This document shows, piece by piece, positions 45,128-57,899 of a stretch of DNA of 64,000 bases (positions within the stretch are counted from its first letter, which is position 1; every line of letters starts with the position of its first letter). Source of the stretch: Mauremys mutica (Eukaryota; Chordata; Testudines; Geoemydidae). The notes beneath the pieces are model-generated. The model made no database searches. It was given only the letters and a program-made list of their open reading frames with translations, and had not been told where the DNA came from. Location of the stretch: assembly GCF_020497125.1 (NCBI RefSeq), contig NC_059075.1, positions 45,172,003 through 45,236,002 of the forward strand, written 5' to 3'. Both the position numbers and the translations under genes were made by a program.

Positions 45128-46212
45128 TGACTGCTACCATGACTATCTCATGAAAGATACAGAAAACTATAATATATATTTGAAATCTCAGTTTGTCTCT
45201 TCCCTCAGGATGACTCTTGTGATGTGTCTGCTGACTTCATTGCCCTACCTAGCATTGTTCATGTTTTACCCTATTATTTCAATTCTATATTTTTCTAAAG
45301 TCAAATATTCTCAAATAAACAAATAAATCGGCTCTCTAAATAAAAATATGACCTGAACCCAATTAGTCATCCCTTCCCAAATCTCTATATCCATTCAGTC
45401 CTGTGCCTCTTTAATGAAAGTGCCTTCATGGCTTACCAGTTCATGCAGTCATGTATTTTAGTTATATGGTAAGCTGTTTGGGGCCATCTTTTCATTCTGG
45501 GTGTACAGTGTCCAGCACCATGGGGCTCTGATCTCTGATTGTGGCCTTAAGAAATACATGGCATGGACATCGGTTGGCTAGGAATTGCTAGAGACCCTCA
45601 ATTTGTATCACATAGGCCATGTCTGAGCCATCCACTGGTAATGAATTTTGGGCCAGTGTGTTTGGGTTCATCTGAGAAATAAAATTTTGTCTCTAAGACA
45701 CAATTGTTTTAAAAAAATGGAAATAATTTTTTTGAAATTTTTATGTAAACCAGATCATTTGCAAACGTTCTTGAGAAACCTCCTTCATCGCTTAATTTTT
45801 TAAAACTGGAAATGTGATAGAATCAATTTTATAGTATTTTAACGAATAAAAATTATTAGCTTTCTTTGTCTCTCCCAATGTGAATTAGTTGCTTCCATAA
45901 TTTATTCCTGGTTATTGTTGTTTTTTAAAAAAAAGAAGCCCGAGACTCATTTAGATTAAAAAAAAAAAAGTAATAGTAATACAATGCATATGAGACTTCT
46001 TTTTTCATCTTTTATCTTCACAAATGAAGGTATGATTTCCATTCTCACATGCAATTTTACAAGATGCGTCAGTATAAATCTACAGAAAAACTGCAATACG
46101 AAAATAATGAAATGTACTCTGTTCTTGGAGCATCATTAATTTCTACAAAATGAATGAATAAAAAGCTTAGTCTGAATACTGTTGCCACTGTACTTTAATT
46201 AGTTATGGTGTC
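45128..46212. other. Stretch without a recognised gene
   Basis: The segment 45478-45545 has a possible LINE 3'-end-like composition. No bounded element or exon was seen. Confidence 0.4.
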
Positions 46213-46215
46213 ATA

Positions 46216-46511
46216 GGGCAGGTCTACACTAAGGGCGGGGGTCGAACTAGGGTACGCAAGTTCAGCTACGTGAATAGCGTAGCTGAACTCGAAGTACCCT
46301 AGTTCGAACTACTTACCCATCCAGACACCGCGGGATCGAAGTCCGCGGCTCCAAGGTCGACTCCACCATCGCCGTTTGCAGTGGTGGAGTACCGGAGTCA
46401 GCCGGAGCGCGCGGGGAGTTCGAACTATCGCGTCCAGATTAGACGCGATAGTTCGAACTCCGAGAAGTCGAACTCACCGCGTCGACCCGGCAGGTAAGTG
46501 TAGACTAGCCC
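46216..46511. mobile_element. Harbinger-type MITE, CpG-rich
   Basis: The left end GGGCAGGTCTACACT and right end AGTGTAGACTAGCCC are inverted with two mismatches over 15. A 3-bp ATA duplication lies at 46213-46215 and 46512-46514. Inside, blocks around TCGAACT and CGCGATAG are inverted, giving a fold-back structure. It is a non-autonomous relative of the Harbinger ending at 44959. Confidence 0.88.
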
Positions 46512-46514
46512 ATA

Positions 46515-48830
46515 GAGGAACAACATATCTTTCTTCTTTTCCTAATAACTTTCAGCATGATTGTATAGTCAAATTTCCTTTTTTTGTATGTGATATAGAC
46601 AGTAACTTTCTTAATGTTTATGCAGACATTAAAATTAGCAAAAATGTCTTATGCTTTTTTAACTTGAGTCAGTCGCAGGGTTCACCATGTAATTCACTGA
46701 TATAATGGTATAATACAAGGCAATGCATCAGCTTTTTCTGCGACAGGGCCAAGTTACAGCTGACCGTTTTCCCATGGAAGCATTTGCCAGTCTAACATAA
46801 CCCTTTTGTTTATGATGATATTTCCAGAGTCTGCGTTAGGGAAGGGCATTTCAAGAACCTGAAATGCTGCCACTGGAGAGCTTTCCCCAAAGGAAAACTG
46901 AATCATGATTTCTGAAATGCAGAGGACTTTCTGCTAGAAGTATGATGTATGTTTACATTCTAGGATGCGTTTTTCATTACCAAAAATGTAAGCCTCATCA
47001 AATGATAGTTACTGCATGTTCTTAATAAATTTACTCTATCTCTGCTCTTGTTCTTTTTCTTCCACTTTTCTGTCACTATTAGCAGTGAAAAGATTAATTA
47101 TTGCTGCTAGTTTAAAACGTCGCTTCTTAATTCCTAGCTTTCCTTTCTTCTCCTCGTTTAATATTTTCCATCCTCACTCATACTCTCATGGTGTATTTTT
47201 GTTTGCCAGATATAGTAATGTAACACTGGGCAATGTCATGCCATAATTTCACAAATAGAACTCTCATTTGTCAGTGGGAGCCTTCCATTAAAAAAAAAAA
47301 AGTGATGACAAGATGTACTTATGGCCTGCAATTATCAAAGACTACTATAGTAACTAATTTTGGGGAGAGTGACACAGTGCCTAGCAAAGAGGTGAGTGTG
47401 TATATAAGTGGGAAGGGACTACTGAAAAGAGTAAAGACAAGGTTATTTTATTTGGAGACAGGTGGACTTTAAAGAATGCACATTATGATGAAAATAAACT
47501 GCCAAGTGAAAGTACAGTTTATTTTCCTCAATGTGTAATTTCCATTCTTTAAAGTGTTGATGCCCTTTATTTTATATATTTAGATTTATGCAGATGCTAA
47601 AAATAGGGCTCCCATGTACATGGTCTAGGCACCCTTAACATCACTTAAAAATACATCACAAATAATACCCTAAGTGTAGCAGTGCAATTTAAAATAAACA
47701 GCTGCCAATAAGCCAGGCAATTTAAAAACTCATTTCCCTCTTCTTCTCCAGCAATACCCCACCCTTACAATTCCCCTAGGAAAATAAAGATGAGCTTTGC
47801 AATGTGCCATGAAGGTCATCACATTTGAGCTATTTCAGACCAAAACAGGGAGTGAGTTTCAAAGGCCCACAAGGCTCTCTCCAAGAACACCCTGCCAGTA
47901 GCTCCATCCTTTGTATACCAATTGAGCTGCAGCTTGAGTGGCTCCTCTGAGCTCAACTGCAGCACTATGGCATACAGAGAGAGGCATTCTCTCTATAGAC
48001 TCTTTCTACACTTAAGGTTAAACCATGCTTGGACATTCTTGAAATTAAGGTGCTAACATGGTTGTCCTGGCCAATATAGAGAAACCTACTGGGACCATCT
48101 ACATTAACAAAACTGTTCTGTCATGATGATGATGTCTTACAAAACCATATTGCATTGTATGTGTATACAGAATAAACCTTGTTATAATCATGTTACTGCA
48201 CAGTCAGGATCTTTATACTGATTTGTAAAATAGTTTACAACCAGTGACATGCTGAATGGGGGCTTTTACAGGCTCCCAGGATTTCCTTATTAAAATTTCA
48301 CCACCAAATTCAGTTCATATTCTTCACAAAGGGAAAATTATCTGAGTAGTATGGTGTTCTGTTTTGGTGGGTATGATAAAAGTTATACGTACACTGTTCT
48401 GTGTGTTTACATTAGAGAAGGCAAGGTTAAAGACATGCATCTTGCATTTGGAATAGGAGATGATAATGTCTGGTGGTTCTTAGTTCCTGTCAGAGTTCAT
48501 TCCATACTTGTATACCTGCCCCCCAAAAGGCTTTTTCTGCTGTATAGATGTGGCAGTTCCAGTGTTCCTGAGGAGATGAATTATTGACTAGAGCTCTTGT
48601 CCCAAAATTTTAGGCAACCTTTTAAGTATTGTGGGCCCAGACCATTTCAGCACCTTGAAGATAAGAACCATGACCTTGAATATGGCTCAATATTCTGTGG
48701 GAAGCCAGAGTTGAGAGCAGAGGACAGATTTAATGTGTTTGCAATAGCCTGTTTGCTGAGGAAACGTGCTTTGTACTAGGGCTAAGGGCTGATGGCACTA
48801 TACATGGGCACGAAGCCTTGTTGTAGTCCC

Positions 48831-48863
<33 letters not shown>

Positions 48864-49500
48864 TGTATAATTGAGGCCAGGTCGGATCATTACCCATCAG
48901 AGTGGGATGGCATTTCCTAGCCAACTTGAAATGGTAAAAAGCTTTATTTGAGGACACTGCTTTGTGAGAGCTTAGTGTCAGTGAGGAATCCAGGAGTTCT
49001 CATAAACTATGGACCGAATTGATCAATAGTGGGTGAATAATGACTTAACCTGGGTCTTGAAAGTATGTTGTTGCTTTTGGAATGGCCCAGATGGCATCAG
49101 ATGCTAAAATTTTCAAAAATGCTTCTGGGAGTTGAATGGACTTCACCATCCCAGAACACCCCCTCATGGCATTGTTGTCACTCACCATCCCAGAGCATCA
49201 TCTTCTGGCATTGCTGTCTATCTCATGTAGTGTGGTACATAGCCCATTGGCCAGGTCCCTCTAGAGTCCTGCCCCTTTCAGGGCATTATTGTCCTACATA
49301 ATGCCCTTCACCAATGTTTAAAACACAAGTAGCAAACCATAAAGACTTCTGCCCCACAGTGGGTCTTCAGTTCCAGTATCTTCACCGACTGACATCAAAA
49401 TGATAACACCAACTCATTTCTACCCCTGTGGCTTTGGGATTTCAGTCTCTCTTCTGATTCCTCTTTATCCTCTGTCCTATTGTCAGGACACTGACCTGCA
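46515..49500. other. Stretch without a recognised gene
   Basis: Contains a (TG)n run (48833-48862). The segment 48597-48760 resembles an old LINE-type repeat, at low confidence. No exon seen. Confidence 0.4.
48833..48862. repeat. (TG)n microsatellite
   Basis: Fifteen TG units in a row. Confidence 0.95.
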
Positions 49501-49854
49501 AGGCCATTTCCCTTGGGTCCCGTCCCACTTTCTAGGGCCCCACCACAGAAACTAATCCTGGTTCCTATAGCTTATTCTTCTCTTCCCTCCCCACCAATAT
49601 CTGAGTCCTTCTTCAGTCTCTTCACCCAGGAGAGGACTACCACCCTGCCTCTTCCTCAGGCCTTCTCAAGAGAGAACCCAGGGCCTTCGCACCTTGGGTA
49701 TCCTCATAATGTTGCTCTAAATGCCTTTCTTTATGGTAACTACCTAGCTTGTTCCCATCTAGGTGTGTTCCTAAATTGAGCCTGACACAGCCTCCAGGTA
49801 GAACAAGGTGAGCTAACTGGGCTCTCCAGTTCCTGTTAACCCTTCATTGGTCTG

Positions 49855-49877
49855 TGTTGGGTTTATACCCCATCACA
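49855..49877 (-). promoter_or_regulatory. LTR-start-like motif with a TATA box, copy 2
   Basis: On the minus strand TGTGATGGGGTATAAACCC repeats the motif at 29165-29189. The partner end was not found. Confidence 0.35.
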
Positions 49878-52286
49878 GGAGAATACCCCTAAAGACTGCC
49901 AGCAATAGGTCCTCATCCCTGAGGATTTTGGTACTGCATACTATCAGTATACTTTTCAGGCAGTATAAATAGTTCCAAAAAAGTACACTTCACCTAGGTT
50001 TGTTTGCCAACTTCCATGGTTGGGAAAGAGTGTTTTTTGTTTAAATGGGAAAACAAATTAGTAGATTCCCCTGGCTCTTATCCTCCCTCTCTGCAAGGAT
50101 ACCCACTCTAGGACACAAATTTATCATAAGCTAAGAAGGAATTTTCCTTGTTTAAAATTGGTACCACATCACTGGTTTACTGTGTAATTTATCCTTGAGC
50201 ACACTGGCCACAAAAACTGTTGTCTCTTTGCTGGAAAGAACTAGTATATATGCCACATATGGGGTGGTGATACCAATGTGACAAATTGCAGAGTCATCTG
50301 ATAAATTGTATTTACATCCACCTTTGACCGCCTCACCTGCTCTCTGCCCACTAATCCATTTCCACTGGGATTTATTCTAACATTCCAAACCTTGGAGTAG
50401 CTTCAAACATCTGCTATTTTTAAAAAAATCAACCTGTCAGGAAAAAAAATACCTTCTCGCCTCCCAGCGAAGAATTACCCGCACCTCAAAAATTATACTG
50501 GCCTAAGTTGGGCCCCACAATGGGCAATAATCCGCTCTACACCAGTGATACCTTGCAATCCACTAGTTCTAGGAATGGGAATGTTATACATTTTGGAAAG
50601 AGATTTTCAGCTTTCCAATGAGATGCACAACACTTGCTTCTAGCTCTGGGAGTTCTTGAGATATTAGACTTTAAAATTATGACATTTATAGGTATAAAAC
50701 AATCTATTTTAGGTCACTTAGAAAAAATTCTCCCTCTTATGTGGCACTTATGGTACTAAAGGAGCCAGAGTTTACAGGAGACGGGATTGATTTGAGTGGG
50801 AGAAGAGTTAAGCCAACACTGAGCCCACTTGAAAATCCCACTCAGAGAATACACAATAATGTGGTATAGCTGTTTTATTGGTATGAAAGGGGGATGGATT
50901 AAACATGAGTTGTGAAGCCATTAGAGAGTTATGCACATCATCTCAAACAAATTCCAATAAAACCTTGATATTACTCCACAACACCATATGCTTACACGCA
51001 CACGCAAACACTCTGTCTCCCCCACTCCCACCTGCGTTGCCATTAATGTGAGTGGGAGCAGCGTTAGGCGAACGCAGAGCACTTTTGAAAATCTCACCTT
51101 CTAGTTATAGCCTGTTTTAAACTCTAAGTCAGACAGCACCTTAAACTGCAGTGCAGACTCCTATACTGTTCTAGACTGATTTCTGGATTCACTCTTGATA
51201 TTTCAATATATCAGCAATTATTTGTTGTTGTTAAATATTATCCAAAGAGTGTGATTTTTTTTAAAAAAAAGTAATTAATAAATATCTGGATGACTAAAAT
51301 TTAATTCATTTCCAGTAAGACAAATTTATTTATGGATGGTGCACTTAAGCCTCAGTTCAGCAAAGTGCTTAAACACATGCCTATATTTAAACTTGAAGTT
51401 AGGTATGTGCTTAAGTGCCTTGCTGAATCAAGATCCTACTTAGGATCCCACTGGCTTTTGAGCAAGTTTTTCAACATAAGATACAGACCATCCAGAGATA
51501 ATTGTCTTGCCTAGCCCCTGTTATAGCAAAAGGCTGGTCTTACGGGGAGCATAAAACAAATGGCTGGGTGAAGCAAAAATGGATGTTTACAGCTACATTT
51601 GAAAACTGACTTTATGAACTGTTTGCTTATTGCTACTGAGGAAACCTGCTAAATACAGAACTTCTAATATGAAAACATAAGAGCACCAGCAAATATGTGC
51701 AGTGCTTTGGGAAGGAAGCCCGACATCTGCTGTATGAAGAGCTGGCCAAGGAATAGGCTGCAACAAGCTTTGCTTTACAATTACAGTATTTTTGGCTCCA
51801 CTATCTTATTTGACTGTAAAAATTAATGTGATATCAATATGGAAATATTAAATGACCCTTTGCAAATATATAATATGCTTTTCGAATGTATATACCGTAG
51901 ACCTACTTTAAACCTAAATTAGAGTTGTTTATCTAGTAGGGAATGTACTTGAATTCTAAATAATTATTTTCTCAGGAAAATAACCAGCTCAGATCGTCAT
52001 AGAGAAATTTTGTAAAGGCGTGATCACCTCCTGCTGTGCTGCATCACACTTTTAAATACTTGTCCAATTGTGTACATTCCTTTTAACTTTGTTAGCAATC
52101 CTGGGACATAAAGAGAAGTAAACAAAATCGAGCAATTTTAGCAGCGTTTTAGTGCCAAATGTTCACAATTAGTAGGAAAGGACATTTTCCACAGTGAAAT
52201 GTAGTTATTGTGAAAAATGACAGACTAATAGAATTGGAAACTGGAGTTCTCCATTTCTTGAGCTGATAACAGTGTAGTGAGAAATT
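49878..52286. other. Stretch without a recognised gene
   Basis: Two inverted, GAGTGGGAG/GCACTTTTGAAAATC-type blocks (50770-50850, 51040-51100) resemble old amniote MITEs. A palindromic CTTAAACACATGCC/AGGTATGTGCTTAAG pair lies near 51365-51425. No gene seen. Confidence 0.4.
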
Positions 52287-52516
52287 GTTCTTCTTTGAGT
52301 GATGGTCCCTATGTGGATTCCAACCATTGGTGCACATGCACATTATGCGCTGGAGCTGGAACTGTTCATAGTAGTGTCAGTTGACCTGCACGTGTGTCAG
52401 CCATGTGGCGCGTCTGAGGCTTTAAGAGGCTATGTGAGTCGACACTGCTCCAGTTCCCTCTTACTACCACATGGCCAGAGTCGGAACCCCTGTTCCTCAG
52501 TGCTCTTAGCTTGCTA
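52287..52516 (+). repeat. Possible dispersed LTR-like repeat
   Basis: The segment starting TTCTTCTTTGAGTGATGG has CpG-rich blocks (GTGGCGCGTCTGAGG, GTGAGTCGAC) unlike its AT-rich flanks, and resembles a repeat common in turtle genomes. No defined ends were found. Confidence 0.35.
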
Positions 52517-52760
52517 AGAAAAGTGCTTCTGTTTGTTGTTTATGGGTTTTTTTAAATAGTTTTAGGTGTTTGTTGTCCATTTGTTTATTGCCAGTTACTT
52601 TATACTGTTGCGGCACAGAAAGCTTGTAAAAGACACATGGGCCTCTTCAGAGAGAGACTAGCATCATCTGTGAATCTAGGTTTTCTCGAAAGTTACCAAC
52701 CAATGGTGAAATTCTTGTTAGTGAAAAAATCTTGCTCCAAGTCTTCCCTATTATTTAAAC

Positions 52761-52873
52761 CAGTCTTTCTCAACCTTTTTGATATCTGGGACCAGCTTGT
52801 TGCCATCCTAAGCTATGTCAGGGAGATCTCAGGGACTGGCACTGGTCCATGGAACGGTAATTGAAAAACACAG
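52761..52873. mobile_element. hAT-type MITE with CAGTCTTTCTCAA ends
   Basis: This 113-bp element has ends CAGTCTTTCTCAA and TTGAAAAACACAG, an imperfect inverted pair, and the exact 8-bp duplication ATTTAAAC at 52753-52760 and 52874-52881. The first arm continues CCTTTTTGATATCTGGG, a Charlie-like start. No coding capacity. Confidence 0.9.
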
Positions 52874-52881
52874 ATTTAAAC

Positions 52882-54993
52882 CCTGTTTTAGTGTAATACT
52901 CAGTACTTAAGAGATGCACAGTTCCCTGCACAGGGATCTGAGTCAGTATGGGAAGGTCACTTCTACCCTCAAGATTTCACTGACCAGACATACCAGTTAA
53001 AATCACTTGTGTAGTTAGTTCATAAATCTTATCTTCAATGAGCATTGTCACAAGAGAATGTTTCAACCTGTTTATCAGCAGCATTTAATTTCTCCTCTGT
53101 TTTGAAATGGGTTTGGGGGTGGGAGGAGAATGGGGGATGAGAGGAGGGAAATAACTTTTATGTACTGAGGAAAAATTGTAACAATGACAAAATATTTCCA
53201 TTTATTTAGATTGTACAGGTCATTTTTTTCTGCACTCTTTCTTGCTTCAATAAAGTGACTGCACCTTTTCTCCGTAGTGAGTTGCATTTCATTATAGGTT
53301 GTTTTTTTTTCCAAGGATAGGATTTTCTTAATACTGACAAAACCAGGGTGTAATTGACATGTATAGAAGATAATTTTCATAAACGAAGTGAAGGCTTATT
53401 ATTTTTTTGCTGTATTTGTCAAGGTGTTTTGTGTTTCTTTGCAACTGTTCTCTAATCCTTGCTCTGCACCTTTTGTTAAGTAAGAAAACATCTGGGGAAG
53501 TGGTGAGAAAAAGGTATTCCGACTCTTAATGTAGCCTGCTTAGCTGTTTTCTACTTAATCATTAACTTTGGGAGGTTTATAATTTTTATACTGTTCCAGT
53601 ATATTGAAAATTGGCAGTTCGTGGCACTGTTGTATTTGAATATATACGTTTATTTTGTTCCCAAACACAAGAAATAGATATTTTTAAACCAATTTTTGAT
53701 AATATCAAAGGGTAATTTGTTGTGTTGGTTTTCTTCTTTTTCTTTCAGTATAACCTAACACTTCTGCTGTTCTTGGAAATCAGGAGAGACATTTAGCTAT
53801 TCACTTAATTGTGTGTTTAATCTGTCATGTGGCACCAGAAGCAAGGAAACTTCACATTCTGCACTTTGCTAGTCAGCTTTAAAAACACATCAACAAGTAC
53901 AGAGTATCAAATTCACATGTCTGTTTTTCCATGACAAATAAGGGTTACTCAGAGTGTATTTTGAAAGGGAAAACAGGGAGGAAGAACTGTGCAGTTACTT
54001 TAGCATTGAAGTTGCTGTGAATTGTTTTTTAATCACACCGTCTCTTGTTGATGTGGGCTACAGGAATGAAAAGTTACTTAGTGAAGGCTTCCTGTCCTAC
54101 TTTAAAACAGACAGCTAAAGTGAATTTAATTTAACTTTACTATAGGCTATTGACCAGCTCATTCATCTGGAGTTGCCTTTGTCCCCTATCCTGTTGTTCG
54201 TTATAGTGTATTATGAAGGGTATGATAATTATTCTGTCTGAGGGACACGCAAAATGTTATTCTCTAACTCTGATTTCAAGGTCATTTTGCAGATCATGTG
54301 CTGAAAAAGCAAGACTAGCCCTGTTCCCACTGGAAAACCAGGGGGAAATTGAGAAAGGACAAGAAAGAAAAACAGAATAAGTAGTGAACAACAAATGGAG
54401 AAAAGGAAATGAAATAAAAACGGACAGGGGACTGAGAATTATTTTATTTACTTAGCTTAGGGCCTGATCAAATTTCCATTGAAATCAATGTGAATCTTTT
54501 CATTTACTTTTGCTAGAGTTGGACCCTGCTCTTGCTTCCTAAATTGTATTTACCTTTAAACAGCTCCAATCTCTATTAATGAAGGAGAGTGAAGTGGAAG
54601 GTAATGGCAGAATATATTTACTGATGGAAGTTGGATCAAATTGTGCGGATATGTCAATTCAAAATCCTACTTTAAACAAACATCCTTGCTGGTAATCTGT
54701 TAACTAATTACAACTTTAAAAAATTAAAATCCAATTTAGTTTTTTGCTGTTTATACTGCTTGGTCATTTTTTGACATTTCTCTCAACTTCAGGAGGGAGT
54801 ACCAATGAATCTAGTTTCACTCTTCTTTATAATCTGTTTCACTTTCCGGTTCTCAATGCTGGAATCCTTGAGTTAGAAACCCTGCAGTAGGTACATCTAT
54901 GTAAACTGCTTTTTCCGGTGCATTTTGAAAGGAAGTATAGTATGCTGCTCTTCGGTTTTGGAAGAGCTTGTTTTTACAAGATCTAAATTTAGG
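52882..54993. other. Stretch without a recognised gene
   Basis: Contains a short CCATTGAAATCAATG block near 54476-54490. No exon or bounded element was seen. Confidence 0.4.
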
Positions 54994-55001
54994 GCCACAT
55001 C

Positions 55002-55101
55002 TAGGATGACCAGATAGCAAGTGTGAAAAATAGGGACAGGGGGTGGGGGTAATAGGAGCCCATATTAAAAAAAGCCCCAAATATCGGGACTGATCACCCT
55101 A
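55002..55101 (+). mobile_element. hAT-type MITE, GGTGACCAGA family, copy 4, shortened
   Basis: It starts TAGGATGACCAGA and ends GATCACCCTA, 100 bp, about 24 bp shorter than the other copies. The flanks GCCACATC (54994-55001) and GCCACTTC (55102-55109) match at seven of eight bases. Confidence 0.85.
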
Positions 55102-55109
55102 GCCACTTC

Positions 55110-56480
55110 TGAGGAGTTCCCCTTTAATGATTTGGCATGTTAATAGGATAGACATTTAAAAATATTTATGCTACAGTAAGAAATTCCCCCCCCCCTGAAT
55201 TTTAAATCATGCTCAGTTACAAAGCGTATGCTATGGTATTTAAAAAAAAATTCAGCCAGAAGTTGTTTCTTGAGTGTTGCATAGTGTGGCCCTGGCAGAA
55301 GTGAATTGAGAGCTGTCATGACAACTGTATCTGGCATTTCCTGTTGGTTGAAATGTTGTTTTGCTTACTATGTTAATATTTAGTGTTATCATTGGCAAGG
55401 CAAACTTATCTAGAAAAATGTTGGTGCGAATTTTACTGGTGAGATGGGATTACAGGCCATATAAATTCTCAGTTTCCTTTTTAAAAACTTAATCCATTTG
55501 TCCAACAGGAATGAATACAGCAGGACTAGAGGTTTTGAACTTCCCTCACATCTGGGTATAGCAATGTATTTTGACTCCAAGCACAATAAAACAACCCTAC
55601 TTGCTGGTGGTATATGACATAATGACCCAAATATGTTTTTAAAAAATCATTTATTGCTGTACATAAACAGCTAAGTTAGCACAAGGGATGATAAAATAAC
55701 ACTGGTAATTCTTCCTTTAGCTGGGAACCATTGGTGGCCCATTAGGATTCCAGATGTAGCCATGTGTGCTTTTTCCATTTGTTTTCCAATGTCTAGTGCT
55801 TGGACCCTTGGTACCTTGGCTGTGGTTGTCAGGCATGTTGGCTTTTCAGCTTGAGGTCTTCCTGGAGAAACATACTGGCCTAGCTAATAGCTATAAAGCA
55901 GCCTATTGTCTTGGGCCTGGTTTGTTGGGAATAGCTGGACTGAGGGCAGTCTCTTGTCAAAGGTCAAACACCAGCTTGACCAAGTTTTCTATAGTAAACA
56001 CTTTCAACTGGACCTCAACCTCTCCTTAATTTTAACATAAAAAGTAAGAATGCAAAGTTAAAATTGCTTTTCAAAAGTACTGGATTCTGCAATAATTCAC
56101 AAATCTGCAGAATACATTTGATTGTATTCAGGTGCATTATATTATAGAATATATTCTAATCATTTTATAAGAAAAAATATAAAACACTTAATAGAATACC
56201 AAGAGAAAAAAGAACAACCCTAGAGAAGCTATTACTGTAATACTGGTGTATGTTTCATTGTGAAACCTTCAGTTTGTTTCATAGCTGTTAGGAAGCAGCA
56301 GTTATATTTGCCATCAGATATGTGAATCAAAACTGTTTTTTTTAAGGTATTGGTATTATGGTGGGGGTGTTAATTAAAAAAATTGGCACAAGCCTCAATC
56401 TTCTTTTATGTAAAGAAAGAAATACTGAAAAAAAGAACTGTTGGAAATTTAAGGCCATATTCTTTAATCTTTTATGTTGG
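55110..56480. other. Stretch without a recognised gene
   Basis: No family motif, RNA gene or bounded element was seen. Confidence 0.45.
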
Positions 56481-56484
56481 GTAG

Positions 56485-57894
56485 TGTGACATTACGCCCC
56501 ATATCCTTTATAGAAATATTATGATATGAATATGGCATAACTAAGATGTCTTTTATACAAGATGGATCATGTGAGACATCATTGGAAATGTTATGATTTA
56601 CTGAATGTGATTTTCCTATTTGTATGCATGTATCATTTCTGCACCTGAAGTTAGGAACATTGATTTTGTAACAATTACAACTGTGTTTTCACCTGGGGAA
56701 TGCCCACCAGACACTATACAATCAGCCTGGAATGGGCCATTAGGGAGAACAATAGGATTTTGAAGATACACCTCTACCTCGATATAACGCTGTCCTCGGG
56801 AGCCAAAAAATCTTACTGCGTTATAGGTGAAGCCGCCTTATACTGAACTTGCTTTGATCCACTGGAGTGCACAGCCCTGCTCCCCTCCCCCCCGGAGCAC
56901 TGCTTTACTGCGTTGTATCCAAATTCGTGTTATATCAGGTCGCGATATATCGAGGTAGCGGTGTACTAATTTCCCTCCTTCCTGCGAAGTTTGCTGGGAT
57001 GCAGCTTTGACACTGCAGGGTTATGTGATCATGTCATCTGGTATTGGACACTATCTTGGACTGCTGGTATTTTTCCATTAAGAAGGGTTGGGGGTCAAAC
57101 TGGGAAACAAAGGATTCCTGCCATATGCAAATCCTATTTAAGGCTGGGAAGTGAGTTAATCTTGGTTCTTCTCCACTGTCTCCACGCCCGAGAAGGAAGA
57201 TTTCTGAAAACAAGAGTCAAAGGAACTAAGCTAGGGGGGACAGGGGCTGAGCCCAGGTGAGAAAGGTCTAGCCTGTGAAAGCAATACATGGAGATTTAAG
57301 CTGCAAGCAGTGCAGTTTACCTTCAAGAAACTCTGCAACCTGCACAAAACAACATTTGGGGTGAGCATATTCTACTATTTACCGGTCAATTTAGTATATT
57401 ACGCTTAGGTTGTGTTTTTTGCTTTATTTGTTCAGTAATCTGTTTTGATCTGTTTGCTATCCTTTATAATGACTTATAATTTACTTTTTGTAGTTAATTA
57501 ACTAAACTTATTTTTTGTTTATTCTAAAACCAGTTTGTGTAATTCATAACCTGCAGGGGCAAAAAGCTATGCATATCTTCCTCCACATTGAGGGAGCAGT
57601 TGGATTTCATGTGCTTACGCTGTATAGATTTCTGTGCAGCACAAAACAATATAATTTTGGGTTTACACTCCAGAGGGTGTGTTTGTACTTGAGTGCTGAG
57701 TAATTCCCTAGCTGAAAGCCTTCCCATGCAGCACTGATTTCCATATCGGTGTCATTGTGCAGCTGGGTGTGTCCCTACCTGTGTGTGTGCATGCAGCAAG
57801 ACAGGGTTAGGGAGCCCAGGCTGGTGGAATGGGTGGGCTCAGTGGAACTCCAGTACCTTAGTTGGGGCTCTGGAATGGGGGACAAACTGTCACA
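56485..57894 (+). mobile_element. Probable solo LTR of an endogenous retrovirus, with nested MITE
   Basis: The segment opens TGTGACATTACGCCCC and closes AAACTGTCACA, giving TG...CA ends inside inverted TGTGACA/TGTCACA termini. The 5-bp sequence GGTAG lies directly outside both ends (56480-56484 and 57895-57899), a proper target duplication. An ATGCAAAT octamer at 57124-57131 sits just before TATTTAAG (57134-57141), which fits an LTR promoter on the plus strand. After removal of the mariner-like MITE at 56769-56963 the LTR is about 1.2 kb. There is no primer site or gag beside it, so it is a solo LTR from recombination. Confidence 0.75.
56769..56963. mobile_element. Mariner-like (TA-target) MITE nested in the solo LTR
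   Basis: The left arm CACCTCTACCTCGATATAAC and right arm GATATATCGAGGTAGCGGTG are inverted with few mismatches. TA dinucleotides flank both ends (56767-56768, 56964-56965), the target of Tc1/mariner elements. It is 195 bp and lacks coding capacity. Confidence 0.88.
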
Positions 57895-57899
57895 GGTAG

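Noticed and set aside
48571..49877. LTR bounded by GGAGA repeats at about 48571 and 49878
   Set aside because: Five matching bases alone are not enough, and the inner edges do not form TG/CA ends.
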